Position numbers and translations under genes: made by a program | The notes under the pieces: generated by a model | Database searches by the model: none | Told to the model about the DNA's origin: nothing | Seen by the model: only the letters and a program-made list of their open reading frames with translations | Source: CAYOBW01 sp964402115 | GTDB lineage: Bacteria; Verrucomicrobiota; Kiritimatiellia; UBA8416; CAYOBW01 | Direction: 5' to 3' | Length of the DNA: 21,476 nucleotides | NCBI GenBank assembly: GCA_964402115.1 | Contig: CAYOBW010000115.1 | Span: 1-21,476, forward strand | In this document: positions 9,001-14,264 of the stretch, piece after piece | Layout of the letters: each line of letters opens with the position of its first letter | Numbering within the stretch: position 1 is the first letter of the stretch

Positions 9001-11165
9001 GCGGCACGGATACCGAACCCGTCATCCCGTCCGTGACGGTGGCGTTGATCAGGGACAGCGACGGCGACGGGGTCTGGGATGCGGGTGAGCCGATCATCGC
9101 CACGACGCAGACCGATGCCTCCGGCAGCTACGCGTTCCCAGGTTTGGCGGTGACGGATGGCGCCGGCACGGATGACTACCTGGTCTGGGCGAACGACACG
9201 GGCAATGTGCTGGCGGGCCATGCGCAAACCTACGACGCGAACGGGACGGGTACGCCTAATGTCAGTGCAGCTTCCAACCTGGCCGTTGCCGGCAACGACT
9301 TGCAGGACTTCGGCTACACGGCGGCGGGACAGACGGCGTCGACGGGGCTGATCGGCGATACGGTGTACCTGGACCGCGATGGCAACGGCAGCCAGGATCT
9401 CGACGGGGCGGACAACGTGCTCGGTACGGCGGATGACGAGCCGGGGCTGGAAGGCGTGATCGTGCAGTTGTGGAATGCTGGCGAGACCACCCTGCTGGCC
9501 CTGGCGGTGACGGACGAGAACGGGCGCTACGCCTTTGGCGGGCTCGGCGCCGCGACCTACGTGGTCAAGGTCACGACGCTCAGCCTGCCGGGTGCGCCGG
9601 GCGATGCGCTGACCAACACGGGCGATCCCGACGGCGGCGGCAACAGCAAGTCCAGCGTGACGCTGGTGGCCGGCCAGATCAACCTGCTGCAGGACTTCGG
9701 CTACCGCGATACGACCAGCCCGAACACGATCGGCGGGACGATCTGGGTCGACACGAACGCCGACGGCACGCTCAGCGGCGAGAGCGGGCGCTACGCGGGG
9801 GTGACGGTTGTCCTGCGCAACAGCGCCGGCAACATCGTCGGCACGGCTGTCACGGATGCGAGCGGCAACTACAGCTTCCCCGGACTGCCGGACGGCACCT
9901 ACACGGTGGATGTGACCGATACGGCCAACGTCCTCAACGGCGCCTGGAAGAGCACGGGGCCGACACCTGGCGCCGACAACAACAGCCAGGGCGATCCGTA
10001 TACCGTGACCGTCGGCAACGGACAAACGGACACGACCGGTGACTTTGGCTACTACCGGTCGAGTGCGTCGGTCGGTAACCGGACCTGGCGCGACGTGGAC
10101 AGCGATGGCATCCAGGATGTGGGCGAGGTGGGCGTGGCCAACGTGCTTCTCAAGCTCACCGTGGTCTATGCCAATGGCGTAACCAGCACGGTCTACACGG
10201 TTTCGGACGCGACGGGCCTGTACACCTTCGGCAACCTGATGCTGGACGAGAACTTCACGGGTGTCACCAACGTCGTGGGGCAGCCGACGTCCTACGCGTT
10301 GTCCGTCGTCAGTGCGCCGGTCAATCTCTACATGACCCGCAAGTGGATGGGTGCGGATCGGGCGATCGATTCGGACAATACCCAGGGCACATTCGTGAAC
10401 CCGGTGCGCGGCGTGAACAACATGGAGCTTGCGGTTGCGCCGGGAACCGAGCCCGTCCCGGCCTGGGTTGACTTCGGCTTCAGCCCGACGCCGACCCTGG
10501 TCGTCGTCAGCGGCTTCCGCGCCTTCGCGCGCGACGGGCAGGTCGTGGTGGCGTGGGAGACGGCCACCGAGCTGGGCACCATCGGCTTCTACCTTGAGCG
10601 GAGAACCGCGGACGGCTGGCAGCGGGTCAATCCGGAGCTGCTCCCGGCGGACTTCTTCACGCCCCTGCCGCACGTCTACGAGCTGCCTGACCCGGCGGCG
10701 GAGGTCGGCGGGACGTACACGTGGCGGCTGATCGAGCTGGACAACCGCGGGCTGGCCACGACGTACGGCCCCTGGACCGTCACCGTGGACGGTCCGGGAC
10801 ACACCTATGAGGCATGGGCGGGTGCGCTGCTGAGCGCCGAGACGGCCGAGCGCCAGCTGCCCGGGGCCGACCCCGACGGCGACGGCCTGACGAACTTCGA
10901 GGAGTTCCTGGCGGGTACCAGCCCGCTCGACGCGAACTCGGTGCTGCGGGTCCGCGCCGTGAAGCTGCTGGACGACGGCAATCTCGTGCTCACCTGGCCG
11001 AGCGTGTCGAACAAGCTCTACGCCGTCGAGCTGGCAACCACGCCGGACGGTCGCTACCTGCCGTTCAGTACGGCTATCGGGGCGACGCCGCCGGCCAATG
11101 CGGCGACCGTGCGCGTGGACCGCGCCGCGGCCCCGCGAATGTACTTCCGCGTCATCGTGCAATAG
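3..11165 (+). CDS. Giant DUF11/isopeptide-D2 and SdrD-B repeat surface protein (5' partial)
   Basis: Very long secreted or surface protein, probably an adhesin or surface-layer fibre. The frame is open from base 3, so the start lies off the window; residues here are numbered from an internal GTG at 96, giving 3,689 aa. Residues about 25-2445 hold ten DUF11/fimbrial-D2-like modules in alternating types: A (motif like GEQITY...LPEG.TP) and B (preceded by EP at 206, 590, 1145, 1774 and 2330). Nine have a Lys near the start and an N-x-A motif near the end, the arrangement of isopeptide-forming domains. An extra beta-sandwich-like domain sits at about 796-950 and four tail-fibre-like repeats at about 1188-1427 and 1843-2074. 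Residues about 2476-3465 are eight SdrD-B-like repeats rich in DxDxDG loops. An FnIII-like module (about 3469-3567), a DPDGDG loop (3592-3597) and a beta-rich C-terminus follow. No LPXTG or C-terminal membrane helix is seen. Export signal not visible. Function as an adhesin is inferred. Confidence 0.9.
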   Translation, partial: NHSQRQRNTLERRGYPVPRDSFSNTATVTGAVLNVTNLVANGSGETDDTSAAYGMTVGTLTKSIYAVNGNRSFASPVNVRPGDTLTYRLRYSIPSGDVENLRLYDYLPLPVFRAGDPDANGGSGPSWVFEDVISASTPVAGHAKYGTNETFRAIRGSTPTVSVVTNAGNNTLVFDYGTYSHVANNGPYHVDILFTVVVSTDPFADALFLTNQAESREQNTAAAVASTAAIIQIVLNEPHVDIFKGVVGSTKTGGKVVSGIAFGAPGNAAAFTAGSFTTVAQSTAIAAEDLITGTLPDAGDKVRYAAALQNTGRSDAFDVRFFDTIPPAYAKPVTTDAAVFATQINLIVQRGGSLTALTYGTDYIVTWDQPGGKFTVELVDNYNAAPGLGGLNRGYDSGIDAAITDGSNGVIITYDLTVASSTAANTTIPNTATLSNYAGAEGAVDFTAQDQTESATVKTALPTFVKAVTGTEFNVTGNGQFQAVIGEKVTYTLTVTVPEGRTPAAQVVDTLDQGLAFVGLVSTTPSVGVTVANNPATVTILDVGVARSIRFTLGDVQNNNTGNSGADRVTLVFEAIVLNQNTLPVPNGNQAGTSLNNTAQFTATGVAAINSTPAQTVTLVEPTLTLTKQIAPDSGGVSGVYANTLAGSDAGNVLFYKIAITHAGAPAAFDLALTDAFPAKLAAPTIYSAVSTLTTVGGVVRSLAPADFLLTGNTLTFAAGLNVDLAGGGTITVEVRASAGSSVVPGESINNTATIAWTSLDGDYSAQRTPNNASSTERSGAGGPGTDTILNNYAAVNTAGTGRLTIASPVLNKIVAATSEIHTLGNQTLADFNGTGFSGLTGSWVGNVTVGATAVRIAGTATENGGGYIDYGAVRDLRGYATLGVVLRALTGNNATPLRIRIRDTDGTIQRFDLAASPTAGAPRFSYLLLSNNLLTPNAIDAVGTTPGLNLAAIDRISLDGDGTGANAARLEIDGIVALRTLVVPGEIVRYRLVAEIPEGTSSSLELRDRLPPGLRFINDDKVRVAFLANGGGITSSTDAGSVPALGGPATAGLNYIGSETNVSDRSLLPSSGSGLAIGEGTAFDLNVSASRNAENDTYTDGTDVYFKLGSVVNLDSDADAEFVIVEFNALVENVSGSQAGVSLLNDFEFLVNGFASGTAAATSSQTDFSNLVVVEPRIDNLAKTLTATPVDAGDPVVYQLKFSNNSAHLAQYAPQVRVATTASFVATFNATGGSGGAGRYTGAPLAVDGVTLVEGDRILVKNQTTAAQNGIYKVVDAANGVWDRASDFDTAAELTLGYRAYVSAGTANGGRTFALDAAVATINVTALAFSAVAVNPAVGAATVANVAGTFTAGPPTTITGIALTGGNLPIDGVNVAVGDRVLLKNQTTSSQNGIYTVTGLSGTASLTRAADFDASAEAVLGLQTYVTAGILNGGRTFAHSTTAAVTLNTTSLAWAVVEPVTAFDLVLTDSLPADVLFQSLTVTTPSGTDTRTNSGAIAAGSVTVPAVGASGTVTINLDSLAPELRIAGTPKDVTITVSGVVAAAAAARRELSNTARLTFTSLPGGKGTASNPTGTDPTTSGSVDASGGQYGERNGSGVTATDNTPVNYNTTQLNNYSVGATVSASLARPTVDKSFKNGSLTEDDTSLASTIGANGAIGEQITYDILVTLPEGSTPDVVVNDIVPAGLRVDSYSVIVAASGSSRLSQNFNGTLTSNPPNIAPALPVSGASTVSFSFGACSATADGNAANNAFVLRLNATVLNVVGNQQGTTLANTATLRFDDPALADRIVADANAGNDPVVTVVEPALFVDKAVPGGVFDAGDLITYTFTISNSGSQAAYDVTLNDPLPAVVQSPQISTLPGDFTAGGFYSSSVVAASTANVTGFAGGAFTGAPTALDGVALANGDRVLVKDQAAPAENGIYVVVNAAVGNWSRATDFDQAAEITVGYRVRVAGGVTQTGFVYSQTATVVTVNTDPLAWALYAGSSANSAVVAATTANVAGFAGGAFAGASAALDGVTLVNGDRILVKDQTAPAQNGIYIVDNAAVGNWSRATDFDQTAEITVVYRVRVAGGSTQAGRVYRQTATVATVNADPVVWQLDSGLVAPTVNDFEIVAGTFRSRASFSLDIPPNGSITLKVTGTVGSNYTPGQVITNAASLQWTSLQDPNGEERTGGGGVNDYTTADTVSTVAGALSGAKSLFSTDRTETSGSNVTIGEQITYALKVTLPEGATPNLTVTDVLPAGLQYASYQLITTRAGSQNAAGTYLLDANLAGTVPAPVVSGGVSSGDDATFTFGAIGITGDNIVTNNAFLVLVTARVLDVVGNVGFAPPGQTVLANSASFDVAGDGRPPIVVGPLNVTVVEPRMSLGKNILQARADATDVLTVVLTVTNSGTSVSYDTIVRDVLNTNHFNVATLNTGVVGVDYPIGFTTFTNITTGELRYQGGSLANGTVATFRFQVALTAGVLPGAVSTNLAAVTQATTLGGTVAGERDEPDVQAQDTVRINASALRGFTYLDVDNDGVFDVGETPIAGVTVQLSGTDFLGNPVSRTTTTDGTGFYGFGGLRPGSYTVTETQPVGYLDGKETAGTPFGGSVNNGVESQAITSVVIPLGSDQAGVDYNFGELRPSSLAGSVYLDVNRNGVLDGGDTGLGNVTVTLTGTDDRGAPVSSALLSLVNGTYVFQNLRPGTYTISETQPSLYNDGQDAAGTAGGTVGNDVVSAISLTQNQNGTGYNFGEMNAGVIGDRVWLDEDADGVQDAGESGIANVTVTVRDTNNVTIATTTTDAEGRYLFTGMPVGTFTVLVNTSSMAAGLAANQTYDPDATVNNQTTVTLTLGQVVLTADFGYNWAPTSDVTGGTNTGAIGDRVWVDADGDGRQDPGEPGLGGVTVSLLVDSNGDGVYGGAGDAAAVTTVTAADGSYIFDGLVAGGYVVQVTAPGSYTQTGDPDATLDNKTTAPIVLAPGDVFVNADFGYRPTAGTTGTVSGTVWMDANVNQQGPAGTPGGTDTEPVIPSVTVALIRDSDGDGVWDAGEPIIATTQTDASGSYAFPGLAVTDGAGTDDYLVWANDTGNVLAGHAQTYDANGTGTPNVSAASNLAVAGNDLQDFGYTAAGQTASTGLIGDTVYLDRDGNGSQDLDGADNVLGTADDEPGLEGVIVQLWNAGETTLLALAVTDENGRYAFGGLGAATYVVKVTTLSLPGAPGDALTNTGDPDGGGNSKSSVTLVAGQINLLQDFGYRDTTSPNTIGGTIWVDTNADGTLSGESGRYAGVTVVLRNSAGNIVGTAVTDASGNYSFPGLPDGTYTVDVTDTANVLNGAWKSTGPTPGADNNSQGDPYTVTVGNGQTDTTGDFGYYRSSASVGNRTWRDVDSDGIQDVGEVGVANVLLKLTVVYANGVTSTVYTVSDATGLYTFGNLMLDENFTGVTNVVGQPTSYALSVVSAPVNLYMTRKWMGADRAIDSDNTQGTFVNPVRGVNNMELAVAPGTEPVPAWVDFGFSPTPTLVVVSGFRAFARDGQVVVAWETATELGTIGFYLERRTADGWQRVNPELLPADFFTPLPHVYELPDPAAEVGGTYTWRLIELDNRGLATTYGPWTVTVDGPGHTYEAWAGALLSAETAERQLPGADPDGDGLTNFEEFLAGTSPLDANSVLRVRAVKLLDDGNLVLTWPSVSNKLYAVELATTPDGRYLPFSTAIGATPPANAATVRVDRAAAPRMYFRVIVQ
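2481..2944 (+). other. Carbohydrate-binding-like domain inserted in an A module
   Basis: Residues about 796-950 of the giant protein do not fit the DUF11-like pattern around them. They run from ADFNGTGFSGL through W-x-GNVTVGAT, an Asp-Gly-Thr strand (RDTDGTIQRF) and end LEIDGIVAL. This resembles the galactose-binding-like beta sandwich often seen in verrucomicrobial secreted proteins. It lies between the Lys of the module (K782) and the rest of its body (VPGEIVRYRL...IPEG), so it looks like a domain placed in a loop. Family assignment is from memory and tentative. Confidence 0.5.
3657..4022 (+). repeat. Tail-fibre-like repeat, copy 1
   Basis: Encodes about 120 aa with the pattern VDGVTL-x3-GDRILVKNQT-x3-QNGIYKV...W.RA.DFD..AEL...Y..Y.S.GT.NGGRTF. 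I recognise this as a repeat common in phage tail fibres. It interrupts a B-type module: the strand before it is VVYQLKFSNN and the module resumes only after copy 2, at TAFDLVLTDSLP. Confidence 0.7.
4023..4376 (+). repeat. Tail-fibre-like repeat, copy 2
   Basis: Second, more diverged copy directly after copy 1. It keeps IDGVNVAVGDRVLLKNQT, QNGIYTV, TRAADFDASAE and NGGRTF, and ends LAWAVV just before the DUF11-like strand TAFDLVLTDSLP resumes. It has a slightly longer first loop than the other copies. Confidence 0.7.
5622..5972 (+). repeat. Tail-fibre-like repeat, copy 3 (351-bp tandem unit)
   Basis: First unit of a direct repeat with a period of exactly 351 bp (117 codons). Landmarks 5651 and 5781 recur at 6002 and 6132. 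Key motifs are LDGVALANGDRVLVKDQ, ENGIYVV, NWSRATDFDQAAE and YRVRVAGG. It is inserted in another B module, after FTAGGFYSSS. Confidence 0.85.
5973..6311 (+). repeat. Tail-fibre-like repeat, copy 4 (351-bp tandem unit)
   Basis: Second unit of the 351-bp direct repeat. The stretch around NWSRATDFDQ and YRVRVAGG is nearly base-for-base the same as copy 3, including synonymous positions, so the duplication is recent or has been homogenised. It ends VVWQLDSG, and the host module resumes at VNDFEIVAGTF. Confidence 0.85.
7521..10490 (+). repeat. Array of eight SdrD-B-like repeats
   Basis: Eight protein repeats starting near nt 7521, 7881, 8220, 8580, 8940, 9351, 9729 and 10071, about 110-140 aa each. 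Each opens with a pattern like IGDRVWLD-DxDG-x-QD-GE and continues with V.V.L and a T.A.G.Y.F.GL..G.Y.V strand set, closing with ADFGY. These are the marks of SdrD-B/Cna-B-like prealbumin folds with calcium-binding DxDxDG loops. They probably form a rigid Ca-stabilised stalk between the DUF11 region and the C-terminus. The fifth and sixth units carry long loops at the Ca site. Confidence 0.85.
10500..11162 (+). other. C-terminal FnIII-like plus Ca-loop/beta module shared with the C25 peptidase
   Basis: Residues about 3469-3689 of the giant protein. First an FnIII-like domain with TIGFYLERRTADGW and YGPWTVTVDG, then GADPDGDGLTN and a final beta-rich stretch with LVLTW, NKLYA, ATPP and FRV. The neighbouring peptidase has the same two parts, but one near its N-terminus (about residues 52-150) and one at its C-terminus (910-1009). 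The last 100 residues align without gaps at roughly half identity by eye. Confidence 0.8.
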
Positions 11166-11169
11166 GCGG
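11164..11169 (+). promoter_or_regulatory. Ribosome-binding site of the C25 peptidase
   Basis: AGGCGG overlaps the stop codon of the giant gene and lies 10 nt before ATG 11180. It supports this start and suggests translation linked to the upstream gene. A second in-frame ATG at 11189 is possible but further away. Confidence 0.5.
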
Positions 11170-11179
11170 CCTTCCCACC

Positions 11180-14100
11180 ATGCTTGACATGCGCACGGTT
11201 GTTGGGCCACGCAGTGGATTTCGCAACAGGCGCGGCTTGCGCTCCTGGGTGCTGACTTGGGCCGCGGCTTCGGCCGCCTGCGGTCTCGCATCCGCTGGCA
11301 CAGCCGCGGACGTCGTCGGGGCCGATCCTCAGCTGTCGGCCTGCATGCGTCAGGGCTCGACCGTCGTGCGGTGGGTTGTGCCGCCGGACGACAACACCAT
11401 CGGCTGCTACCTCGAGAAGCGCGCCGCGGACGGGACGGGCAGCGGCGCAGCCTGGGGGCGTGTAACCGCCGACCTGGTTCCCGTTCCCCTCGAAGCGGTG
11501 TCGGGCGCGGTCCTGGAAGCAGACGACCCCCGCGCCCGCGAGGGTGAGCGTTGCACCTACAGGGTGGTGCGCATGGATCGTCGCGGCCGGGAGACGTTGC
11601 GGGGGCCGTACACCGTGACGGTGGCCGGACGGCCGGAGGCTCCGCCTGCCGTTGCTGCTGTGCCAGCCGACGGGCTGTTGCCCCACGCGGCGATCCCCGC
11701 GCCGGGCATCACCGGTGCGGCTTCGGAAGGAACGAGTCGCGTCCGCGTCACGCTCAGGGAGCGCGGGCTCTACGCCGTGGCGGCGACGAACATGGCGGCG
11801 GTGTTGCAGCGCACGGAGGCGGAGATCAGGGCACTGCTCGCGGGCAGGCAGCTGCGGCTGCACGGCCAGGGACGGGACGTAGCCTGGCTGCCGGCGCCCG
11901 CCGGGGACGCGCTGCTGTTCTACGGCGAGCCCTTCGCGTCGCTCTACACCGACAGCAACTGCTACTGGATCGACGTGGCAGCCGGTCCGGTCATGACGGA
12001 CATGAGTGGTGCGGCAGGGACTGGTGTCGAGCCCCTGGGACGCACTTTCTCGGATACGCTTGAGTTCGAGGAGAATCTGGTTGCTCTGAACACCTCCTTT
12101 CTTGATCCGGAGGCGGATTTCTGGGTGTGGCAGTTCCAGAGAATCCTGAAGTCTCCGGTGCCGTCACTGCTGTTTCCTTTACTGGTACCGGGTGTAGATA
12201 CGAATGCTTCAGTGGCGTTGGACCTCCGACTGGTTGGAAACACGGACTTTGCCAGTGCGCCCGATCAGCATGTTGTTGTCTCGCTGAACGGGCGCCGTAT
12301 CGGCGAAACCTGGTGGGATGGGTTTGGCCCGACCAGCGTGACTTTCACCTGCGCTGCGGGCTGGCTGCGTCCTGGCACGAACGATCTCTCCGTTCAAGGG
12401 GTCTTCGACATGGGCGTGGTCGCCCAGTACTGGGGGCTTGACACCGTGAGTATCACGTACCCGCGGTTCTACACGGCGGAGAACGACCAGCTGTTCTGCA
12501 AGGCGGACGGGCATGACCGCATCACGGTCAGGGGTTTCTCCTCCGCCGACATCCTGGTCCTGGACGTCACGGCTTCCCACCGGCCCCGGCTGGTGACAGG
12601 GGCTCAAATCGCCCTCGATGGCACGGCACACCGGGTGACATTTGCCGCGGTGACCAACGCCGTCTACTTTGTCGCCGCCCGCGGCGCCACCCGGAACCCC
12701 GTCGCCGTGCAGGGGGCGGGTCCCGTCGTGCTGCGCGCCGCCGCGAATGCGGCCGACTACCTGCTCGTCACCCACGCGTCGTTGTGGGGCGGCGCGACGG
12801 TGCTGAGGGACTACCGCGAGGCGCAGGGCCTGAACGTGCTCATGACCGATATCCAGCAGGTCTACGATGAGTTCAACGACGGCATCGCCGATCCCCACGC
12901 TCTGCACGACTGCCTCGATTTCGCGTACCGGCGCTGGGCGAAGGCGCCCCGCTACGTCCTGCTCGCCGGGAACGGCAGTTTCGACTTCCGCAACTACCTG
13001 GGCTACGGCGAATGCCTCATTCCCCCGCTGCTGGTCGGCACGGCGAGCGGGTTGCGCGAAACGGACTATCCCTACGCGGACGTGGACGACGACGGCCTTC
13101 CGGAAATGGCGGTCGGACGGCTGGCTGTCATGCGGGCGGCTGACCTGGTCGGCCTGCGCGCCAAGATCGCGACGTACGAAGCGGGCGGCGCTTGGACCAA
13201 TACGGTGCTGGTCGCGACCGACAATCCCGACGCCGGCGGCCCGTTCGATATCGATGGCGACAACGCCGCCGCTCTCGTTGGGGAGCCGGCCCGCGTCGTG
13301 AAAGCGTACCTGACGAACAGCGTGAACGTGGCGTCCACGCGGGCGTCCATGCTGGCGACGCTGAAGGCGGGCTGCAGTCTCTTCGTCTATGTCGGGCACG
13401 CCGGTTTCAACGAGCTGGCCGAAGAGAAGCTCCTCACAACGACCGATGTCCCTGCACTGACGAACGGCAACCGCGCGGCTTTCGCGGTCCTGGCGGCCTG
13501 TGCGACGGGCCGTTTCGCGCAACCGAACCAGACCACCCTTGCGGAGGCGCTTTCGGTCAGCACCAACGGCGGCGCCGTGGCGGCGCTGGCGTCCGCCAGC
13601 GCGACGTACAACAGCGACAATGGCGCGCTCGGAACCGAGGTAACGCGCGCCCTTTACGAAACCCGGCTGGCTCGCCTCGGCGATGCCGTCGGGGCTGCCC
13701 TTGTCGTCTGCGGCCTGGCTGGCGGGATGCCGCTGGCCCAGCGCGCGTGGAACTTGCTGGGCGATCCGGCCACCGCTTTTGGCGGCGCCCGGCTGGGACT
13801 GCAGCCCGGTTCGCCGTATGGCGCGGCGGGCGCGGTGGGCTTTGCCGAGTGGCAGCGCCTTCATTTCCTGCCGGTGGAACGTGCGCAGGGGCTGGCCGCC
13901 GCGGGGGCGGACCCGGACGGCGACGGTTTCAAGAACGCCGGCGAACACGGGGCCGGGACCCATCCGCGCGATGCGGGGGACCTGCTGCACATCGGCTCCG
14001 TTCGTTCCGCGCCCGGCGGCGGACTGGTCCTGACGTGGCAGAGTGTGACAAACAAGGTCTATGCCCTGGGTGCGGCCACGCTGCGCCCGGATGCCTTCCA

Positions 14101-14209
14101 GTCGCTCGGGGCTGCCATTCCCGCAACTCCGCCCTTGAATGTTCACACGGTTTCCGTGAGCCGGCTCGCGCCGCCGCGCGGTTTCTTTCGCGTGCAGGTT
14201 GCGCCCTGA
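11180..14209 (+). CDS. Secreted gingipain-family (C25) cysteine peptidase
   Basis: Predicted exported C25 peptidase of 1,009 aa. The ATG at 11180 is chosen because it sits 14 nt after the giant gene's stop, has an AGGCGG ribosome-binding site at 11164-11169, and gives a signal peptide: basic RNRRGLR at 15-21, then a hydrophobic stretch to about 43. Order: FnIII-like module (about 52-150), prodomain-like beta region (about 183-430, with LLFYGEPF), C25 catalytic domain (about 525-865), Ca loop DPDGDG (911-916), C-terminal beta domain. The catalytic His is H740 in VGHAG and the nucleophile C774 in AACATGRF, spaced as in gingipains; WNLLGDPA near 857-864 closes the domain as is usual in this family. 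It is probably co-transcribed with the giant gene. Substrate unknown; processing or sorting of the giant protein is inferred. GC drops to about 53% in 12061-12240. Confidence 0.92.
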   Translation: MLDMRTVVGPRSGFRNRRGLRSWVLTWAAASAACGLASAGTAADVVGADPQLSACMRQGSTVVRWVVPPDDNTIGCYLEKRAADGTGSGAAWGRVTADLVPVPLEAVSGAVLEADDPRAREGERCTYRVVRMDRRGRETLRGPYTVTVAGRPEAPPAVAAVPADGLLPHAAIPAPGITGAASEGTSRVRVTLRERGLYAVAATNMAAVLQRTEAEIRALLAGRQLRLHGQGRDVAWLPAPAGDALLFYGEPFASLYTDSNCYWIDVAAGPVMTDMSGAAGTGVEPLGRTFSDTLEFEENLVALNTSFLDPEADFWVWQFQRILKSPVPSLLFPLLVPGVDTNASVALDLRLVGNTDFASAPDQHVVVSLNGRRIGETWWDGFGPTSVTFTCAAGWLRPGTNDLSVQGVFDMGVVAQYWGLDTVSITYPRFYTAENDQLFCKADGHDRITVRGFSSADILVLDVTASHRPRLVTGAQIALDGTAHRVTFAAVTNAVYFVAARGATRNPVAVQGAGPVVLRAAANAADYLLVTHASLWGGATVLRDYREAQGLNVLMTDIQQVYDEFNDGIADPHALHDCLDFAYRRWAKAPRYVLLAGNGSFDFRNYLGYGECLIPPLLVGTASGLRETDYPYADVDDDGLPEMAVGRLAVMRAADLVGLRAKIATYEAGGAWTNTVLVATDNPDAGGPFDIDGDNAAALVGEPARVVKAYLTNSVNVASTRASMLATLKAGCSLFVYVGHAGFNELAEEKLLTTTDVPALTNGNRAAFAVLAACATGRFAQPNQTTLAEALSVSTNGGAVAALASASATYNSDNGALGTEVTRALYETRLARLGDAVGAALVVCGLAGGMPLAQRAWNLLGDPATAFGGARLGLQPGSPYGAAGAVGFAEWQRLHFLPVERAQGLAAAGADPDGDGFKNAGEHGAGTHPRDAGDLLHIGSVRSAPGGGLVLTWQSVTNKVYALGAATLRPDAFQSLGAAIPATPPLNVHTVSVSRLAPPRGFFRVQVAP

Positions 14210-14211
14210 CC

Positions 14212-14253
14212 ACCGTTCACCGTTCACTGTTTACTGTTCACTGCTCACTGTTT
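14212..14253 (+). repeat. Six tandem copies of a 7-bp repeat (consensus ACYGTTY)
   Basis: The 55-nt gap between the peptidase and the ligase-like gene is almost wholly six heptamers in tandem: two of ACCGTTC, then variants ACTGTTT, ACTGTTC, ACTGCTC and ACTGTTT. The repeat begins two bases after the stop codon and ends 11 nt before ATG 14265, where no clear Shine-Dalgarno is seen. It resembles the short tandemly repeated repetitive sequences known in cyanobacteria and other bacteria. Confidence 0.85.
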
Positions 14254-14264
14254 AGTCTTCCCCC

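Noticed and set aside
10814..11179. Longer N-terminus for the C25 peptidase, overlapping the giant gene
   Set aside because: The upstream residues are an out-of-frame reading of the giant protein's C-terminus; the ATG at 11180 gives a signal peptide and a ribosome-binding site.
8490..11291. Minus-strand open frame of 933 codons
   Set aside because: Opposite the SdrD-B array; residue pattern is the complement of the Asp/Gly-rich Ca loops. It also spans the end of one real gene and the start of another.
12209..14227. Minus-strand open frame of 672 codons opposite the C25 peptidase
   Set aside because: The plus strand has both C25 catalytic motifs; the minus frame has none and an Arg-rich, gene-shadow composition.
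14212..14264. Small coding region through the heptamer repeat
   Set aside because: The translated repeat (VHRSLFTVHCSLF-like) is a simple-sequence artefact seen wherever this heptamer occurs; there is no start or family support.
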